From NCBI GenBank assembly GCA_030263275.1, contig SZOR01000072.1, positions 1 to 21,175 of the forward strand: a stretch of DNA of 21,175 bases, in the 5' to 3' direction. Source of the DNA: DSNY01 sp016861185 (lineage in GTDB: Bacteria; Pseudomonadota; Gammaproteobacteria; Burkholderiales; Burkholderiaceae_F). Made by a program: the position numbers and the translations under genes. The first letter of the stretch is position 1, and the number at the start of each line of letters is the position of its first letter. The notes below the pieces were generated by a model. The model saw only the letters and a program-made list of their open reading frames with translations, searched no databases and had not been told where the DNA came from. Shown one piece after another: positions 7,021 through 15,009 of the stretch.

Positions 7021-7427
7021 CGATTCGGTGCCGGCCGTAAGCGCGCGACCCAGTCCCCCGCGCTCAGCATCGCAAGACCGTCCGCCTGCGCGACCACCAC
7101 GGCCGCCGCCTCTCGCCCGAAGCGACTGCCAACGCCGCCGGCCCTCGGGTCTGTGCGGGTGATTCGCCCTGGCGCCGCGAAACGCTGCATCCGGCTTCGT
7201 CTTGAAGCAAGCAGGACCTCGGCGTGCCGATTCGTGGCCTGCGCAGGGCGAAACGGCCGCACGCACATCCTTCGGCGCGTCTCGGGGCCGCTGAAAGCCG
7301 GCTGAAAGCCGTCGCCGCGTACGGTCCGCCGCGGGTTCGGCCGCCGACCGTGGCGCCGGCCCGGGTGACCGATCGTTCGGCGGTCGGTGTGCGGAGGAAG
7401 TCAACCGTTCCGAGGGGAGACAATCGA
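7021..7427. other. 407-base non-coding leader between the PhzF gene and the porin gene
   Basis: No convincing gene is seen on either strand. The stretch holds the TctD-type box and promoter at 7290-7325, about 100 bases of probable 5' leader, and the porin Shine-Dalgarno GAGGGGAGA at 7412-7420. The minus strand at about 7025-7135 reads protein-like for some 35 codons (…VVVAQADGLAMLSAGDW…), but it has no recognisable family and continues as a shadow of the PhzF gene. No clear terminator follows the PhzF stop. Confidence 0.5.
7290..7325 (+). promoter_or_regulatory. TctD-type box and promoter upstream of the porin gene
   Basis: A perfect 11-bp tandem repeat GCTGAAAGCCG occupies 7290-7300 and 7301-7311. 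It is followed, 11 bp after the second GAAAG, by TACGGT (7320-7325) as a candidate -10 element. There is no good -35 hexamer; the repeats stand in its place, as expected for activation by OmpR/PhoB-family regulators. The 16 bases at 7293-7308 are identical to 10641-10656 upstream of tctC, and a CGCCG at the same offset is also shared. The adjacent tctD gene encodes such a regulator. Confidence 0.65.
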
Positions 7428-8459
7428 ATGAAGGGGAAGAAGCACCTGGCTTGCGGCCTGCTTCTCGGCGCGCTTGCTGCGGCGGCAGGCGCACAAGGGA
7501 CGTCGAACGTCACGTTGTACGGGCGTGTCGACATCGGTTTGAGGCTGGAGGATCCGGAGTTCGGAAGCAGCACGACCGCAGTCGTGTCCGGTGTGCACTC
7601 GGGCAGTCGCTGGGGCCTGATCGGTTCCGAGGATCTCGGCAATGGCCTCAAAGCTATCTTCAATCTCGAAAGCGGGTTCAACACCGATACCGGCACGATG
7701 GCGCAGGGGGGCCGGTTGTTCGGTCGTCAGGCATGGGCGGGCATCGAGGGCGGCTTTGGACAAGTGCGCCTGGGGCGCATCGATCTGGTGGGCAACGACA
7801 TCACGCCTGCCGTAGATCCGTTCCTCACGGCCTTCGGCGACGCCGGGATGCAGTCGACTTTCTCGCCGCCGGACATCGGTCGCACCGACAACGCAATCAT
7901 CTACACGTCGCCGAAGCTCGCCGGGGCGACGGTCTATGCCGGATATGCAACGCGACTGGACGGCGTCGAAGTCCCGGGCCGGTCGAACAACCCCTGGGTC
8001 ACGACCTCGGGTGTTCGCTACGCATCCGGCCCGCTGCTGGCGATCCTGACCTATGAAGCGATCCACAATCCGGCGGCCGGAGCACCCTCCGCGAAGATGG
8101 TGCAGGTCGGCGCCACCTATGACCTTGCCGTCGTCAAGCTGCACGCGATCTTCGGCACGGAGAAGGACATGTTCACCGGCGCGACGGTGACCAACTCGGC
8201 GGACTCGCGCTCCCACCTTCTCGGCCTGTCGGCACCGGTCGGCTCCAGCGGCAAGCTGCTGACCTCGTATCAGAAGCGCGACGACCGCACCGCCGACAAC
8301 GCCGACCTGCGCGTGTTCGCGGCCGGTTACCTTCATGCGCTGTCGAGGCGGACCAACCTGTACGCGTACGTATCGGACGCCGACGGCAAGGGCTCCATCG
8401 CGACCAACGCCGGTTTCAACCGTCGCCAATACGTGGTCGGCATGCGTCACCTGTTCTGA
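7428..8459 (+). CDS. Gram-negative porin (Burkholderiales general-porin family)
   Basis: This 343-residue outer-membrane protein begins with a signal peptide (about 1-22, MKGKKH then a hydrophobic core ending AAAAGA). The mature start SNVTLYGRVDIGL is the hallmark first strand of this porin family. SRWGLIGSEDLGNGLKAIFNLESGF (about 62-86), RQAWAGIEGGFGQVRLGR and the terminal phenylalanine of RHLF complete the pattern of a 16-stranded trimeric porin. The start is supported by GAGGGGAGA seven bases upstream. A TctD-type box lies about 100 bases upstream, tying this porin to the transporter genes that follow; it would admit the tricarboxylate substrate to the periplasm. OpdH-tctCBA in Pseudomonas is a known parallel. 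Selectivity is not readable from sequence. Confidence 0.9.
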   Translation: MKGKKHLACGLLLGALAAAAGAQGTSNVTLYGRVDIGLRLEDPEFGSSTTAVVSGVHSGSRWGLIGSEDLGNGLKAIFNLESGFNTDTGTMAQGGRLFGRQAWAGIEGGFGQVRLGRIDLVGNDITPAVDPFLTAFGDAGMQSTFSPPDIGRTDNAIIYTSPKLAGATVYAGYATRLDGVEVPGRSNNPWVTTSGVRYASGPLLAILTYEAIHNPAAGAPSAKMVQVGATYDLAVVKLHAIFGTEKDMFTGATVTNSADSRSHLLGLSAPVGSSGKLLTSYQKRDDRTADNADLRVFAAGYLHALSRRTNLYAYVSDADGKGSIATNAGFNRRQYVVGMRHLF

Positions 8460-8476
8460 CCGGCGGGCCGCCGGTC
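8458..8476. terminator. Perfect 19-bp palindrome at the porin stop codon
   Basis: Nine base pairs flank a single central G, beginning inside the porin stop codon; as RNA the hairpin would need to open a few central pairs to form a loop. No T-run follows. It may attenuate read-through into tctDE or protect the porin mRNA 3' end, giving much more porin than regulator. The remaining 72 bases to tctD hold no other clear signal. Confidence 0.4.
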
Positions 8477-8548
8477 CGCGGAGGGTCTTGCGGGCGCGCT
8501 GCCGTCCGGGCGGATTTACCATGCGGCTGTACGGGAGTCCGCAGGCAC

Positions 8549-9223
8549 ATGCGCATCCTGCTGGTCGAAGACGAAGCCGAGTTCGCGACGTGGCTCACGC
8601 GCGCGATGGCACAAAGCGGCTTCGTCGTCGACTGGGTGCATGAGGCGCGGCTGGTTGCCAAGTGCCTCTCCGCCACGCGTTACGACGCGCTGATCCTCGA
8701 CCTCGGGCTGCCGGACCGCGACGGACACGACGTGCTGGCGGAACTGCGGCGCGCCGACGTACGGCTGCCGATCCTGATCCTGACCGCGCGCGACTCGCTG
8801 ATCGAGCGTGTCAGCACGCTGCACGAAGGCGCCGACGACTTCCTGGCCAAACCGTTCGAGGTGCCCGAACTCGAGGCGCGGCTGATCGCTTTGATCCGGC
8901 GCGCGCGCGGCAGCGACCATCCCCGCTTCGCTTGCGGCCCGCTCACGTACGACGCGGCGACGCGCCAGTTCAAGCTGGGCGAACAGGCGCTTTCGCTGTC
9001 GCCGCGTGAACACGCGGTTCTGCGCGCGCTGATCCAGCGCAGCGGCGAACCGTTGTCGAAGCGCGAAATCCTCGAACGCGTGTTTTCGGACGAAGCCGAC
9101 GTGCAGCCGGAGGCGATCGAGGTGTTGATCCACCGTCTGCGCAAGCGGCTCGAATCGTGCGACGTGCGCATCGTCACGCTGCGCGGGTTGGGTTACGTGC
9201 TGGAGGCGCAGGCGCGCCGATGA
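8549..9223 (+). CDS. tctD: OmpR/PhoB-family response regulator, TctD-like
   Basis: The 224-residue protein has a receiver domain (1-120) with acidic E7/D8, phospho-acceptor D51 in LILDLGLPDRDG, T79 and K101 in FLAKPF. A winged-helix domain (about 125-222) follows with LSPREHAVLRALIQR, the recognition region QPEAIEVLIHRLRKRLE, and the hairpin LRGLGYVLE. Paired with an adjacent sensor and tctCBA, it fits TctD, the regulator of tricarboxylate uptake. The start at 8549 gives the standard MRILLVEDE N-terminus; the Shine-Dalgarno (GGGAG) is distant at 11 bases, suggesting modest expression. It overlaps tctE by four bases. Likely DNA targets are the paired GAAAG boxes at 7290-7311 and 10640-10656. 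Confidence 0.88.
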   Translation: MRILLVEDEAEFATWLTRAMAQSGFVVDWVHEARLVAKCLSATRYDALILDLGLPDRDGHDVLAELRRADVRLPILILTARDSLIERVSTLHEGADDFLAKPFEVPELEARLIALIRRARGSDHPRFACGPLTYDAATRQFKLGEQALSLSPREHAVLRALIQRSGEPLSKREILERVFSDEADVQPEAIEVLIHRLRKRLESCDVRIVTLRGLGYVLEAQARR

Positions 9224-10653
9224 AGCCCGGCTTCCGGCATCGGCTCGGGCTGCGCCGCACGCTTCTCGTCATCCTGCTGCCGGCCATGCTGCTCGTGGCC
9301 GCCGGCCAGATCTGGCTGACTTGGCGCACCGCGGTCGACGCCGCCAACGCCGCGTACGATCGGTCTCTGTTCGGCGCGATCAAGGCGATCGACGCCAACA
9401 TCTCGACCGACAGCGGCGGCATCGGCGTCGAACTTCCTTACCGGCTGCTCGAATTCTTCGAACTGACGGCCGGAGGCAATGTGTACTACCGCATCGCAAC
9501 CGAGGACGGTCTGGTCGAACTCGGCAACGCCGACCTCCCGCGGCCGAAGTCACTGCCGGCGAGCGGCAGTCCGCATTTCAGCGACGCCACGTACTTCGGT
9601 GAGCGCGTCCGCATCGCCACCTACACGCGGCCGCTGGGCAAACCGATAGGCGCGCCGACCGGCGAGCAGCGGATCGTGATCCAGGTGGCCGAAAGCGTCA
9701 CTTCGCGCAACGAGTTCACGCGCGCACTCGTGATCGAAGCGATCCGCCGCGACGTGCTGCTGATCGCCGTCGGCGCGGCGCTGCTGATACTGCTCGTCAA
9801 CTGGGTGATGAAGCCGCTGCGGCGGCTGCGGCGCGAAGTGCTGGCGCGCGCACCGGAAGACCTGGCGCCGATCGATGCGACCGCCGCACCACGCGAGGTC
9901 GCGCCGCTGGTCGATGCGATCAATCATCACGTGCAGCGCATTCGCGAGCTCGTCGAGCAGCGGCGACGCTTCATCGACGATGCCTCGCACCAGTTGCGCA
10001 CGCCGCTTGCCACGCTGTCGGCGCAGATGGCCTACGCGCTGCGCGAGCGCGACGCGCAACGGGTCCGGGACGCCCTGCTGGCGATCAAGCTGCAGCTCGA
10101 CGACACCGTGCATCGGACCAACCAGATGCTCGCCCTCGCCCGCGCCGACACCGCGGCGTTCGAGCCGGGTCCGCTCGACCTGAACGCGCTCGCCGAGGAA
10201 GTGACGCGCGAAAGCTGGAACGACGCGCGCGACAAGGACATCGACCTCGGTTTCGAAGCCGCCGACGGCGCGCCGATCGTGCGCGGGCACGACGGTCTGC
10301 TGCGCGAGGCCTTGCGCAACCTGCTGCACAACGCGCTGAAATACACGCCCAGGGGCGGGCACGTGACCGTACATGTCGCGCGGCGCGATTCGTACGCCGA
10401 GCTTTCCGTCGTCGACAGCGGCCCCGGCATTCCGGCCGCCGAACGGGTGCGCGCCGGGGAGCGGTTCTTCCGCGCCAGCAACGTCACCGCCTCCGGCTCG
10501 GGGCTCGGGCTGGCAATCGTGCGCTCGGTTGCGCAGCGGCTGGGCGGCGCGATGCGCGTCGAGTCCGGCCCCGACGACGCGGGATGCGCGATCGCAGTCG
10601 AGCTGCCGCTGTGGCCCGGCGACGCGCCCCCTTCCGAACCGAAAGCCGGCTGA
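9220..10653 (+). CDS. tctE: Sensor histidine kinase, TctE-like
   Basis: The 477-residue membrane kinase has a transmembrane segment (about 14-30), a periplasmic sensor region (about 35-175, matching the 2CSK_N type domain of TctE/QseC kinases), and a second transmembrane segment (about 178-196). The HAMP-like linker leads to the H-box with H257 in DDASHQLRTPL. The ATP-binding domain has the N-box (N367 and N371 in LRNLLHNALKYTP), G1 DSGPG (399-403) and G2 GSGLGL (426-431). It should sense the external tricarboxylate and phosphorylate D51 of TctD. The start overlaps the tctD stop as ATGA. The last codons are part of the TctD-type box upstream of tctC, so coding and regulatory sequence overlap. 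Confidence 0.88.
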   Translation: MKPGFRHRLGLRRTLLVILLPAMLLVAAGQIWLTWRTAVDAANAAYDRSLFGAIKAIDANISTDSGGIGVELPYRLLEFFELTAGGNVYYRIATEDGLVELGNADLPRPKSLPASGSPHFSDATYFGERVRIATYTRPLGKPIGAPTGEQRIVIQVAESVTSRNEFTRALVIEAIRRDVLLIAVGAALLILLVNWVMKPLRRLRREVLARAPEDLAPIDATAAPREVAPLVDAINHHVQRIRELVEQRRRFIDDASHQLRTPLATLSAQMAYALRERDAQRVRDALLAIKLQLDDTVHRTNQMLALARADTAAFEPGPLDLNALAEEVTRESWNDARDKDIDLGFEAADGAPIVRGHDGLLREALRNLLHNALKYTPRGGHVTVHVARRDSYAELSVVDSGPGIPAAERVRAGERFFRASNVTASGSGLGLAIVRSVAQRLGGAMRVESGPDDAGCAIAVELPLWPGDAPPSEPKAG

Positions 10654-10673
10654 AAGGCAACGCCGGCTAGTGT
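10640..10673 (+). promoter_or_regulatory. TctD-type box and promoter upstream of tctC, overlapping the end of tctE
   Basis: GAAAGCCGGCTGAAAG (10641-10656) places two GAAAG half-sites 11 bp apart and is identical to 7293-7308. TAGTGT (10668-10673) begins 11 bp after the second half-site, the same spacing as at the porin promoter, and CGCCG is shared at the same offset. The tctE stop codon (10651-10653) lies inside the box. It would give tctCBA and the downstream metabolic genes their own TctD-dependent promoter, about 80 bases before the tctC start. Confidence 0.65.
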
Positions 10674-10752
10674 GCACGCCAGCGTCGGATCAGGCCCCGG
10701 CAAAGATCGGGCACCGGCCTTCGTTCCCCACAGTTTCGAGAGGAGACACACG

Positions 10753-11733
10753 ATGAAGCTGAAGTGCACGCTTTTCGCGCTTTCCTTCGCCTGCGCGGCC
10801 GCGACCGCCGCCGCCGGGCCGCTCGACAAGACCGAATGCATCGCGCCCGCCAAACCCGGCGGCGGCTTCGACCTGACCTGCAAGCTCGCGCAAAGCGGAC
10901 TGATGAACGGCAAGTTCATCAAGGACCCGATGCGCGTCACCTACATGCCGGGCGGCATCGGCGCGGTCGCCTACAACGCGGTCGTCGCGCAGCGCCCGGG
11001 CGAGGAGAACACGATCGTCGCCTTCTCCGGCGGCTCGCTGCTCAATCTCGCGCAGGGCAAGTTCGGCCGCTACAACGAAAACGACGTGCGCTGGCTGGCC
11101 GGAATCGGCACCGACTACGGCGCCGTCATCGTCACCAAAGACTCGCCGTTCAAGTCGCTGAAGGACCTGATCGCGGCGGTCAAGGCGGATCCGACCAAGG
11201 TCGTGTTCGGCGCCGGCGGGACGGTCGGCAGCCAGGACTGGATGAAGGCGGCGCTGGTCGCGAAAGCCGCCGGCATCGACTACAAGGCGATGCGTTTCGT
11301 CGCGTTTGAAGGCGGCGGCGAGGCGACCACCGCGCTGCAAGGCGGGCACATCCACGTGTACTCCGGCGACGCGTCCGAGGTCTCCGAGAAGATCGCCGCC
11401 GGCGCGCCGCTGCGCCTGCTGGCGGTGTTCGCCGACAAGCGACTTCCCGGCGCGCTCGCCAACGTCCCGACCGCCAAGGAGCAGGGCTACGACCTCGAGT
11501 GGCCGATCGTCCGCGGCTTCTACATGGGCCCGAAGGTCAAGGACGCCGAGTACAAGGTCTGGGCCGACACCTTCGCGCAGATGATGGCGACCAAGGAGTT
11601 CGAAAAGCTGCGCGAGGAGCGCGGACTGTTTCCGTTCGCGCTGACGGGCGCCGAGTTCGACGCGTACGTCAAGCGCCAAGTGCAGCGGTATCGCCAGCTC
11701 GCCGACGAGTTCGGCCTGACGAAGAAGCAGTAG
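10753..11733 (+). CDS. tctC: Tripartite tricarboxylate transporter, periplasmic solute-binding protein TctC (Bug family)
   Basis: The 326-residue protein has a Sec signal peptide (about 1-21) and a two-lobed Bug fold. The ligand-loop motif APAKPGGGFD (31-40) is flanked by C29 and C43, close enough for a disulfide. TYMPGGIGAVAYN forms the second loop and GSQD..MKAA part of the ligand pocket. The ECIAP...GGFDLTCK arrangement is the citrate-type TctC pattern and differs from the many orphan Bug proteins. The ATG has GAGAGGAG seven bases upstream, a strong site fitting a highly made periplasmic protein. It captures the substrate for TctBA and may also report to TctE. Citrate is the default ligand, but a related tricarboxylate is possible. 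Confidence 0.92.
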   Translation: MKLKCTLFALSFACAAATAAAGPLDKTECIAPAKPGGGFDLTCKLAQSGLMNGKFIKDPMRVTYMPGGIGAVAYNAVVAQRPGEENTIVAFSGGSLLNLAQGKFGRYNENDVRWLAGIGTDYGAVIVTKDSPFKSLKDLIAAVKADPTKVVFGAGGTVGSQDWMKAALVAKAAGIDYKAMRFVAFEGGGEATTALQGGHIHVYSGDASEVSEKIAAGAPLRLLAVFADKRLPGALANVPTAKEQGYDLEWPIVRGFYMGPKVKDAEYKVWADTFAQMMATKEFEKLREERGLFPFALTGAEFDAYVKRQVQRYRQLADEFGLTKKQ

Positions 11734-11745
11734 CGGGGGGCGCCG

Positions 11746-12195
11746 ATGACGAGCGATCGCATTCTCGGCGCAGTCTGCGTGGCGACCGCCGTCGCGATGG
11801 CAGGAGCGGCCAGCCGCTACGTTCCGGAGATCTCCTATGAACCGATCGGCCCGCGCGCGTTTCCGACGCTGCTCGCGGTGCTGATCGGGCTCGCCGGCGC
11901 GTGGCTCGTGATCCGGCCGTCGCGGCACTCGGGCGCGGTGGCGGCCGGGCGCCTGCCGCTGCTGGCCGGCTGCATGGGCGCGATCTTCGTCTACGCGCTC
12001 CTGTTCCGGTGGCTCGGCTTCACGCTGGCCACCGCCCTGATGGCGGTACCCGTCGGCATCGCGTTCGGCGGCAACTGGCGCCAGTCGCTCGCCGCCGGCG
12101 TCGGACTCGGCTTCGGCCTGTATCTGCTGTTCGACAAGCTGCTCGACGTGGTGCTGCCCACCGGCGTGCTGTCGATCGTGCTCGGAGGACGCTGA
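11746..12195 (+). CDS. tctB: Tripartite tricarboxylate transporter small membrane subunit TctB
   Basis: This 149-residue inner-membrane protein has about four or five hydrophobic segments (near 5-22, 39-57, 69-87, 90-107 and 112-130). The motif IGPRAFPTLLAVLIG (about 34-48) is the characteristic TctB signature after the first segment. Length is normal. It lies 12 bases after tctC and overlaps tctA by one base (TGATG), with the tctA ribosome site GGAGGA inside its last codons. TctB is the poorly conserved small subunit that pairs with TctA in this sodium- or proton-driven transporter. Confidence 0.9.
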   Translation: MTSDRILGAVCVATAVAMAGAASRYVPEISYEPIGPRAFPTLLAVLIGLAGAWLVIRPSRHSGAVAAGRLPLLAGCMGAIFVYALLFRWLGFTLATALMAVPVGIAFGGNWRQSLAAGVGLGFGLYLLFDKLLDVVLPTGVLSIVLGGR

Positions 12196-13700
12196 TGGAC
12201 ACGGTTTCGCATCTGGCCACCGGCTTCGCGGTGGCCACGCAGCCGACCAACCTGTTCGTGGCGGCGATCGGCTCGTTCATCGGCACGGTCGTCGGGTTGC
12301 TGCCGGGCCTCGGGCCGATGAACGCGGTGGCGATCCTGATGCCGCTCGCCTTCGCGATGCAGTTGCCGCCGGAGAGCGCGCTGATCTTGATGGCGGCCGT
12401 CTATATCGGCTGCGAGTACGGCGGCCGGGTTTCGTCGATCCTGCTGAACGTCCCCGGCGAAGCGGCCGCGATCATGACCGCGATCGACGGCTATCCGATG
12501 GCGCGCAAGGGGCTCGGCGGCGTGGCGCTGTCGATCTCGGCCTGGAGCTCGTTCGTCGGCTCGATCATCGCCACGATCGGCATCACGCTGCTCGCGCCGA
12601 TGCTGGCGCGCTGGGCACTGGCCTTCGGACCGGCAGAGTACTTCGCGCTGATGTGTTTCGCGTTCGCCTGCCTGACCGGACTGATGGGCGACAGGCCGAT
12701 GAAAGCGCTGCTCGCGGCGCTGATCGGGCTCGCGCTGTCCACGGTCGGCGTCGACTCGAACTCCGGCGTGTATCGGTTCACGTTCGACTCGGTGCATCTG
12801 TCCGATGGCATCCAGTTCACCGTCGTGGTGATCGGGCTGTTCGCCATCAGCGAGATGCTGCTGATGCTCGAGCACTACGGCGTCAGCGGCGGGCTGATCA
12901 AGAACACCGGGCGGTCGCTGTTCAACCTGAAGGAAATGGCGCTGACTTGGTGGGGCACGGTGCGCTCCGGCGTCGTCGGCTTCGTGGTCGGCGTGCTACC
13001 CGGCGCCGGCGCGACGGTCGCCAGCGCGCTCACCTATTCGATGGAAAAGCGCCTGACCGACACGGAGGGCACCTTCGGCAAAGGCGACATCCGCGGCGTC
13101 GCCGCGCCGGAGGCGGCCAACAACGCCGCGGCCGGCGGCGCGTTCGTGCCGATGCTTACGCTCGGCGTACCGGGCTCCGGCACCACGGCGGTGATGATGG
13201 GCGCGCTGGCGCTGTACAACATCACGCCGGGCCCGGCGCTGTTCGACCAGCAGCCGCAACTGGTGTGGGGGCTGATCGCTTCGATGTTCATCGGCAACGT
13301 GATGCTGCTGGTGATGAACATCCCGATGGCGGGCATCTTCACCCGCATGCTCAAGACGCCGAACTGGGCGCTGGTGCCCGGCATCCTGGCGATCAGCGCG
13401 GTGGGCGTCTACAGCGTGCACGCGACGACGTTCGACCTGGTGCTGATGGCGGTGCTGGGCGTGGTCGGCTACCTGCTGCGCAAGTGCGACGTGCCGATGG
13501 CGCCGCTGATCCTGGGCCTGGTGCTCGGCGACATGATGGAGCAGAACCTGCGCCGCGCGCTGTCGATCACCAACGGCGAGCTGTCGATCCTGTGGGGCAG
13601 CCCGATCGCCGTGGGCCTGTGGATACTCGCGGCCGCCATGGTGACCGTGCCGCTCGCACTGCGCAGGCTGAAACGGCGCCCCGCCGTGGCGGCCGCGTGA
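12195..13700 (+). CDS. tctA: Tripartite tricarboxylate transporter large membrane subunit TctA
   Basis: The 501-residue inner-membrane protein has about 11-12 hydrophobic segments in two related halves. The paired family motifs are GLLPGLGP (34-41) and GVLPGAGAT (266-274). YGGRVSSILLNVPGEA (75-90) and the matching LGVPGSGTTAVMMG in the second half are the substrate-site loops. Length matches the family (about 500). The start at 12195 is preceded by GGAGGA inside tctB. It forms the translocation pathway with TctB and receives ligand from TctC. The metabolic genes follow after only 15 bases, so uptake and degradation are co-transcribed. Confidence 0.93.
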   Translation: MDTVSHLATGFAVATQPTNLFVAAIGSFIGTVVGLLPGLGPMNAVAILMPLAFAMQLPPESALILMAAVYIGCEYGGRVSSILLNVPGEAAAIMTAIDGYPMARKGLGGVALSISAWSSFVGSIIATIGITLLAPMLARWALAFGPAEYFALMCFAFACLTGLMGDRPMKALLAALIGLALSTVGVDSNSGVYRFTFDSVHLSDGIQFTVVVIGLFAISEMLLMLEHYGVSGGLIKNTGRSLFNLKEMALTWWGTVRSGVVGFVVGVLPGAGATVASALTYSMEKRLTDTEGTFGKGDIRGVAAPEAANNAAAGGAFVPMLTLGVPGSGTTAVMMGALALYNITPGPALFDQQPQLVWGLIASMFIGNVMLLVMNIPMAGIFTRMLKTPNWALVPGILAISAVGVYSVHATTFDLVLMAVLGVVGYLLRKCDVPMAPLILGLVLGDMMEQNLRRALSITNGELSILWGSPIAVGLWILAAAMVTVPLALRRLKRRPAVAAA

Positions 13701-13715
13701 CGGCAGGAGACGGCG

Positions 13716-14999
13716 ATGCAGGTCACCGGTCTTCTGTACGGCGCGCAGATGCTGCGCTTCGTCGACTTCCCCGCCGCCGAGGTGCTCGGCCCGGCGGCCG
13801 ACGAGGAACAGATCAAGGCGATGATCGATAAACACGGCGAGATCTTCATCAAGCCGGTGTTCCGCGGCGGCGTCGGCAAGAAGGGCAAGTCGGGCCTGCT
13901 CGGCCGCGCGAAGGACCTCGCCACGGCGTTGCGCGAGCGCGAGCGGCTGTTCTTCGCCGAACACCGCGTCGGCCATCAGTACGCGAAGGCCAACGGCGTC
14001 ACCTACGAAGGCGCGGTGCCGGCGCGGCACGAGGTCTACTTCTCGCTCACCGACTCGACGCACTTCCGCGCGCCGACGATGACGTTGTCGCACATGGGCG
14101 GCATGGACATCGAGGAGGTCGATCGCAAGTACGTCGCGCAGGTGCCGTTCGATCCGTTGACGGGACTGAAGGCTTTCGTCGTCGCCAACGCGCTGACGGC
14201 ATTGAATGCACCGAAGGAGATCATCTCGCCGCTCGTGCAACACCTGCCGAAGCTGTGGGAGCTGTTCCACGACTACGGCATGACCACGCTGGAGCTGAAC
14301 CCGATCCGCCTGCGGCCGGACCGCAACGGGCGGCTCACGCCGGTCGCGTGCGACTTCAAGTGCGGCTTCGATCGCGACGACCCGCGCTACAAGCGGCTCG
14401 GTCTGCCGGCGCACATCTTCGCGGTCGACCAGTCCGACTTCGAGCTGGAGATCAACCAGCTTCGCACGCACCAGGGCCAGAGCGACGTGTACGTGATCAA
14501 TCCGAAGGGCACCATCCTGGCGCCGACCTTCGGCGGCGGCGCCAACTCGCTGGTCACCGAACTGCTCGGCGACGACGCGATCATCTCGTCGGATTTCGGC
14601 GGCAACCCGCCGTACGAGAAGATGAAGGAGGTCGCACGCATCTGCTTCAAGCACTGGCTGGCGCAGTCGAACGTGCTGTTCATCATCGGCGGCAAGTCCA
14701 ACAACACCGACATCTTCGAGACCTTCCGCGCGATCGCCGACGCGCTGCGCGAGCACTTCGGCACCCATGGGCCGACGCCGCTGTATGTCGTCGCCGGCCG
14801 CGGCGGGCCGAACCTGGTGCGCGGCTTCGGCGCGCTGCGCGACACCTGCGAAGCGCTGGGACTGCCGTACCGGCTGTTCGGCTTCGATTCCGACATGAGC
14901 GAGGTGATCCAGTACGCGCAGAACGCGGACGCGTGGATGAAGGCCGGCGGGCGTGCCGACATCGCCGCCCGGTTGCGCGGCCTCGGTCAAGGCGCGTGA
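13716..14999 (+). CDS. ATP-citrate-lyase-like ATP-grasp subunit (N-terminal ACLY/AclB homologue)
   Basis: The 427-residue protein matches the N-terminal ATP-grasp and citrate-binding part of ATP-citrate lyase better than succinyl-CoA synthetase beta. IFIKPVFRGGVGKKGKSGLLG (about 43-63) is the nucleotide lysine region and TLELNPI (191-197) the metal-binding strand. INPKGTILAPTFGGGANSL (261-279) starts the ligase domain. GGKSNNTDIFETF (325-337) aligns with the citrate loop of human ACLY, keeping N329 and T331, and GRGGPN (361-366) keeps the arginine that contacts citrate. I recall these ACLY contacts from structure papers and did not align them by computer. It should form a complex with the next gene product and activate a tricarboxylate with ATP and CoA. 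GGAGA precedes the start. Confidence 0.8.
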   Translation: MQVTGLLYGAQMLRFVDFPAAEVLGPAADEEQIKAMIDKHGEIFIKPVFRGGVGKKGKSGLLGRAKDLATALRERERLFFAEHRVGHQYAKANGVTYEGAVPARHEVYFSLTDSTHFRAPTMTLSHMGGMDIEEVDRKYVAQVPFDPLTGLKAFVVANALTALNAPKEIISPLVQHLPKLWELFHDYGMTTLELNPIRLRPDRNGRLTPVACDFKCGFDRDDPRYKRLGLPAHIFAVDQSDFELEINQLRTHQGQSDVYVINPKGTILAPTFGGGANSLVTELLGDDAIISSDFGGNPPYEKMKEVARICFKHWLAQSNVLFIIGGKSNNTDIFETFRAIADALREHFGTHGPTPLYVVAGRGGPNLVRGFGALRDTCEALGLPYRLFGFDSDMSEVIQYAQNADAWMKAGGRADIAARLRGLGQGA

Positions 15000-15009
15000 G
15001 GAGCGAGCC

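Noticed and set aside
7025..7135. Protein-like minus-strand stretch (…VVVAQADGLAMLSAGDW…) as a pseudogene
   Set aside because: It is only about 35 codons, I cannot place it in any family, and the frame merges into the antisense of the PhzF gene.
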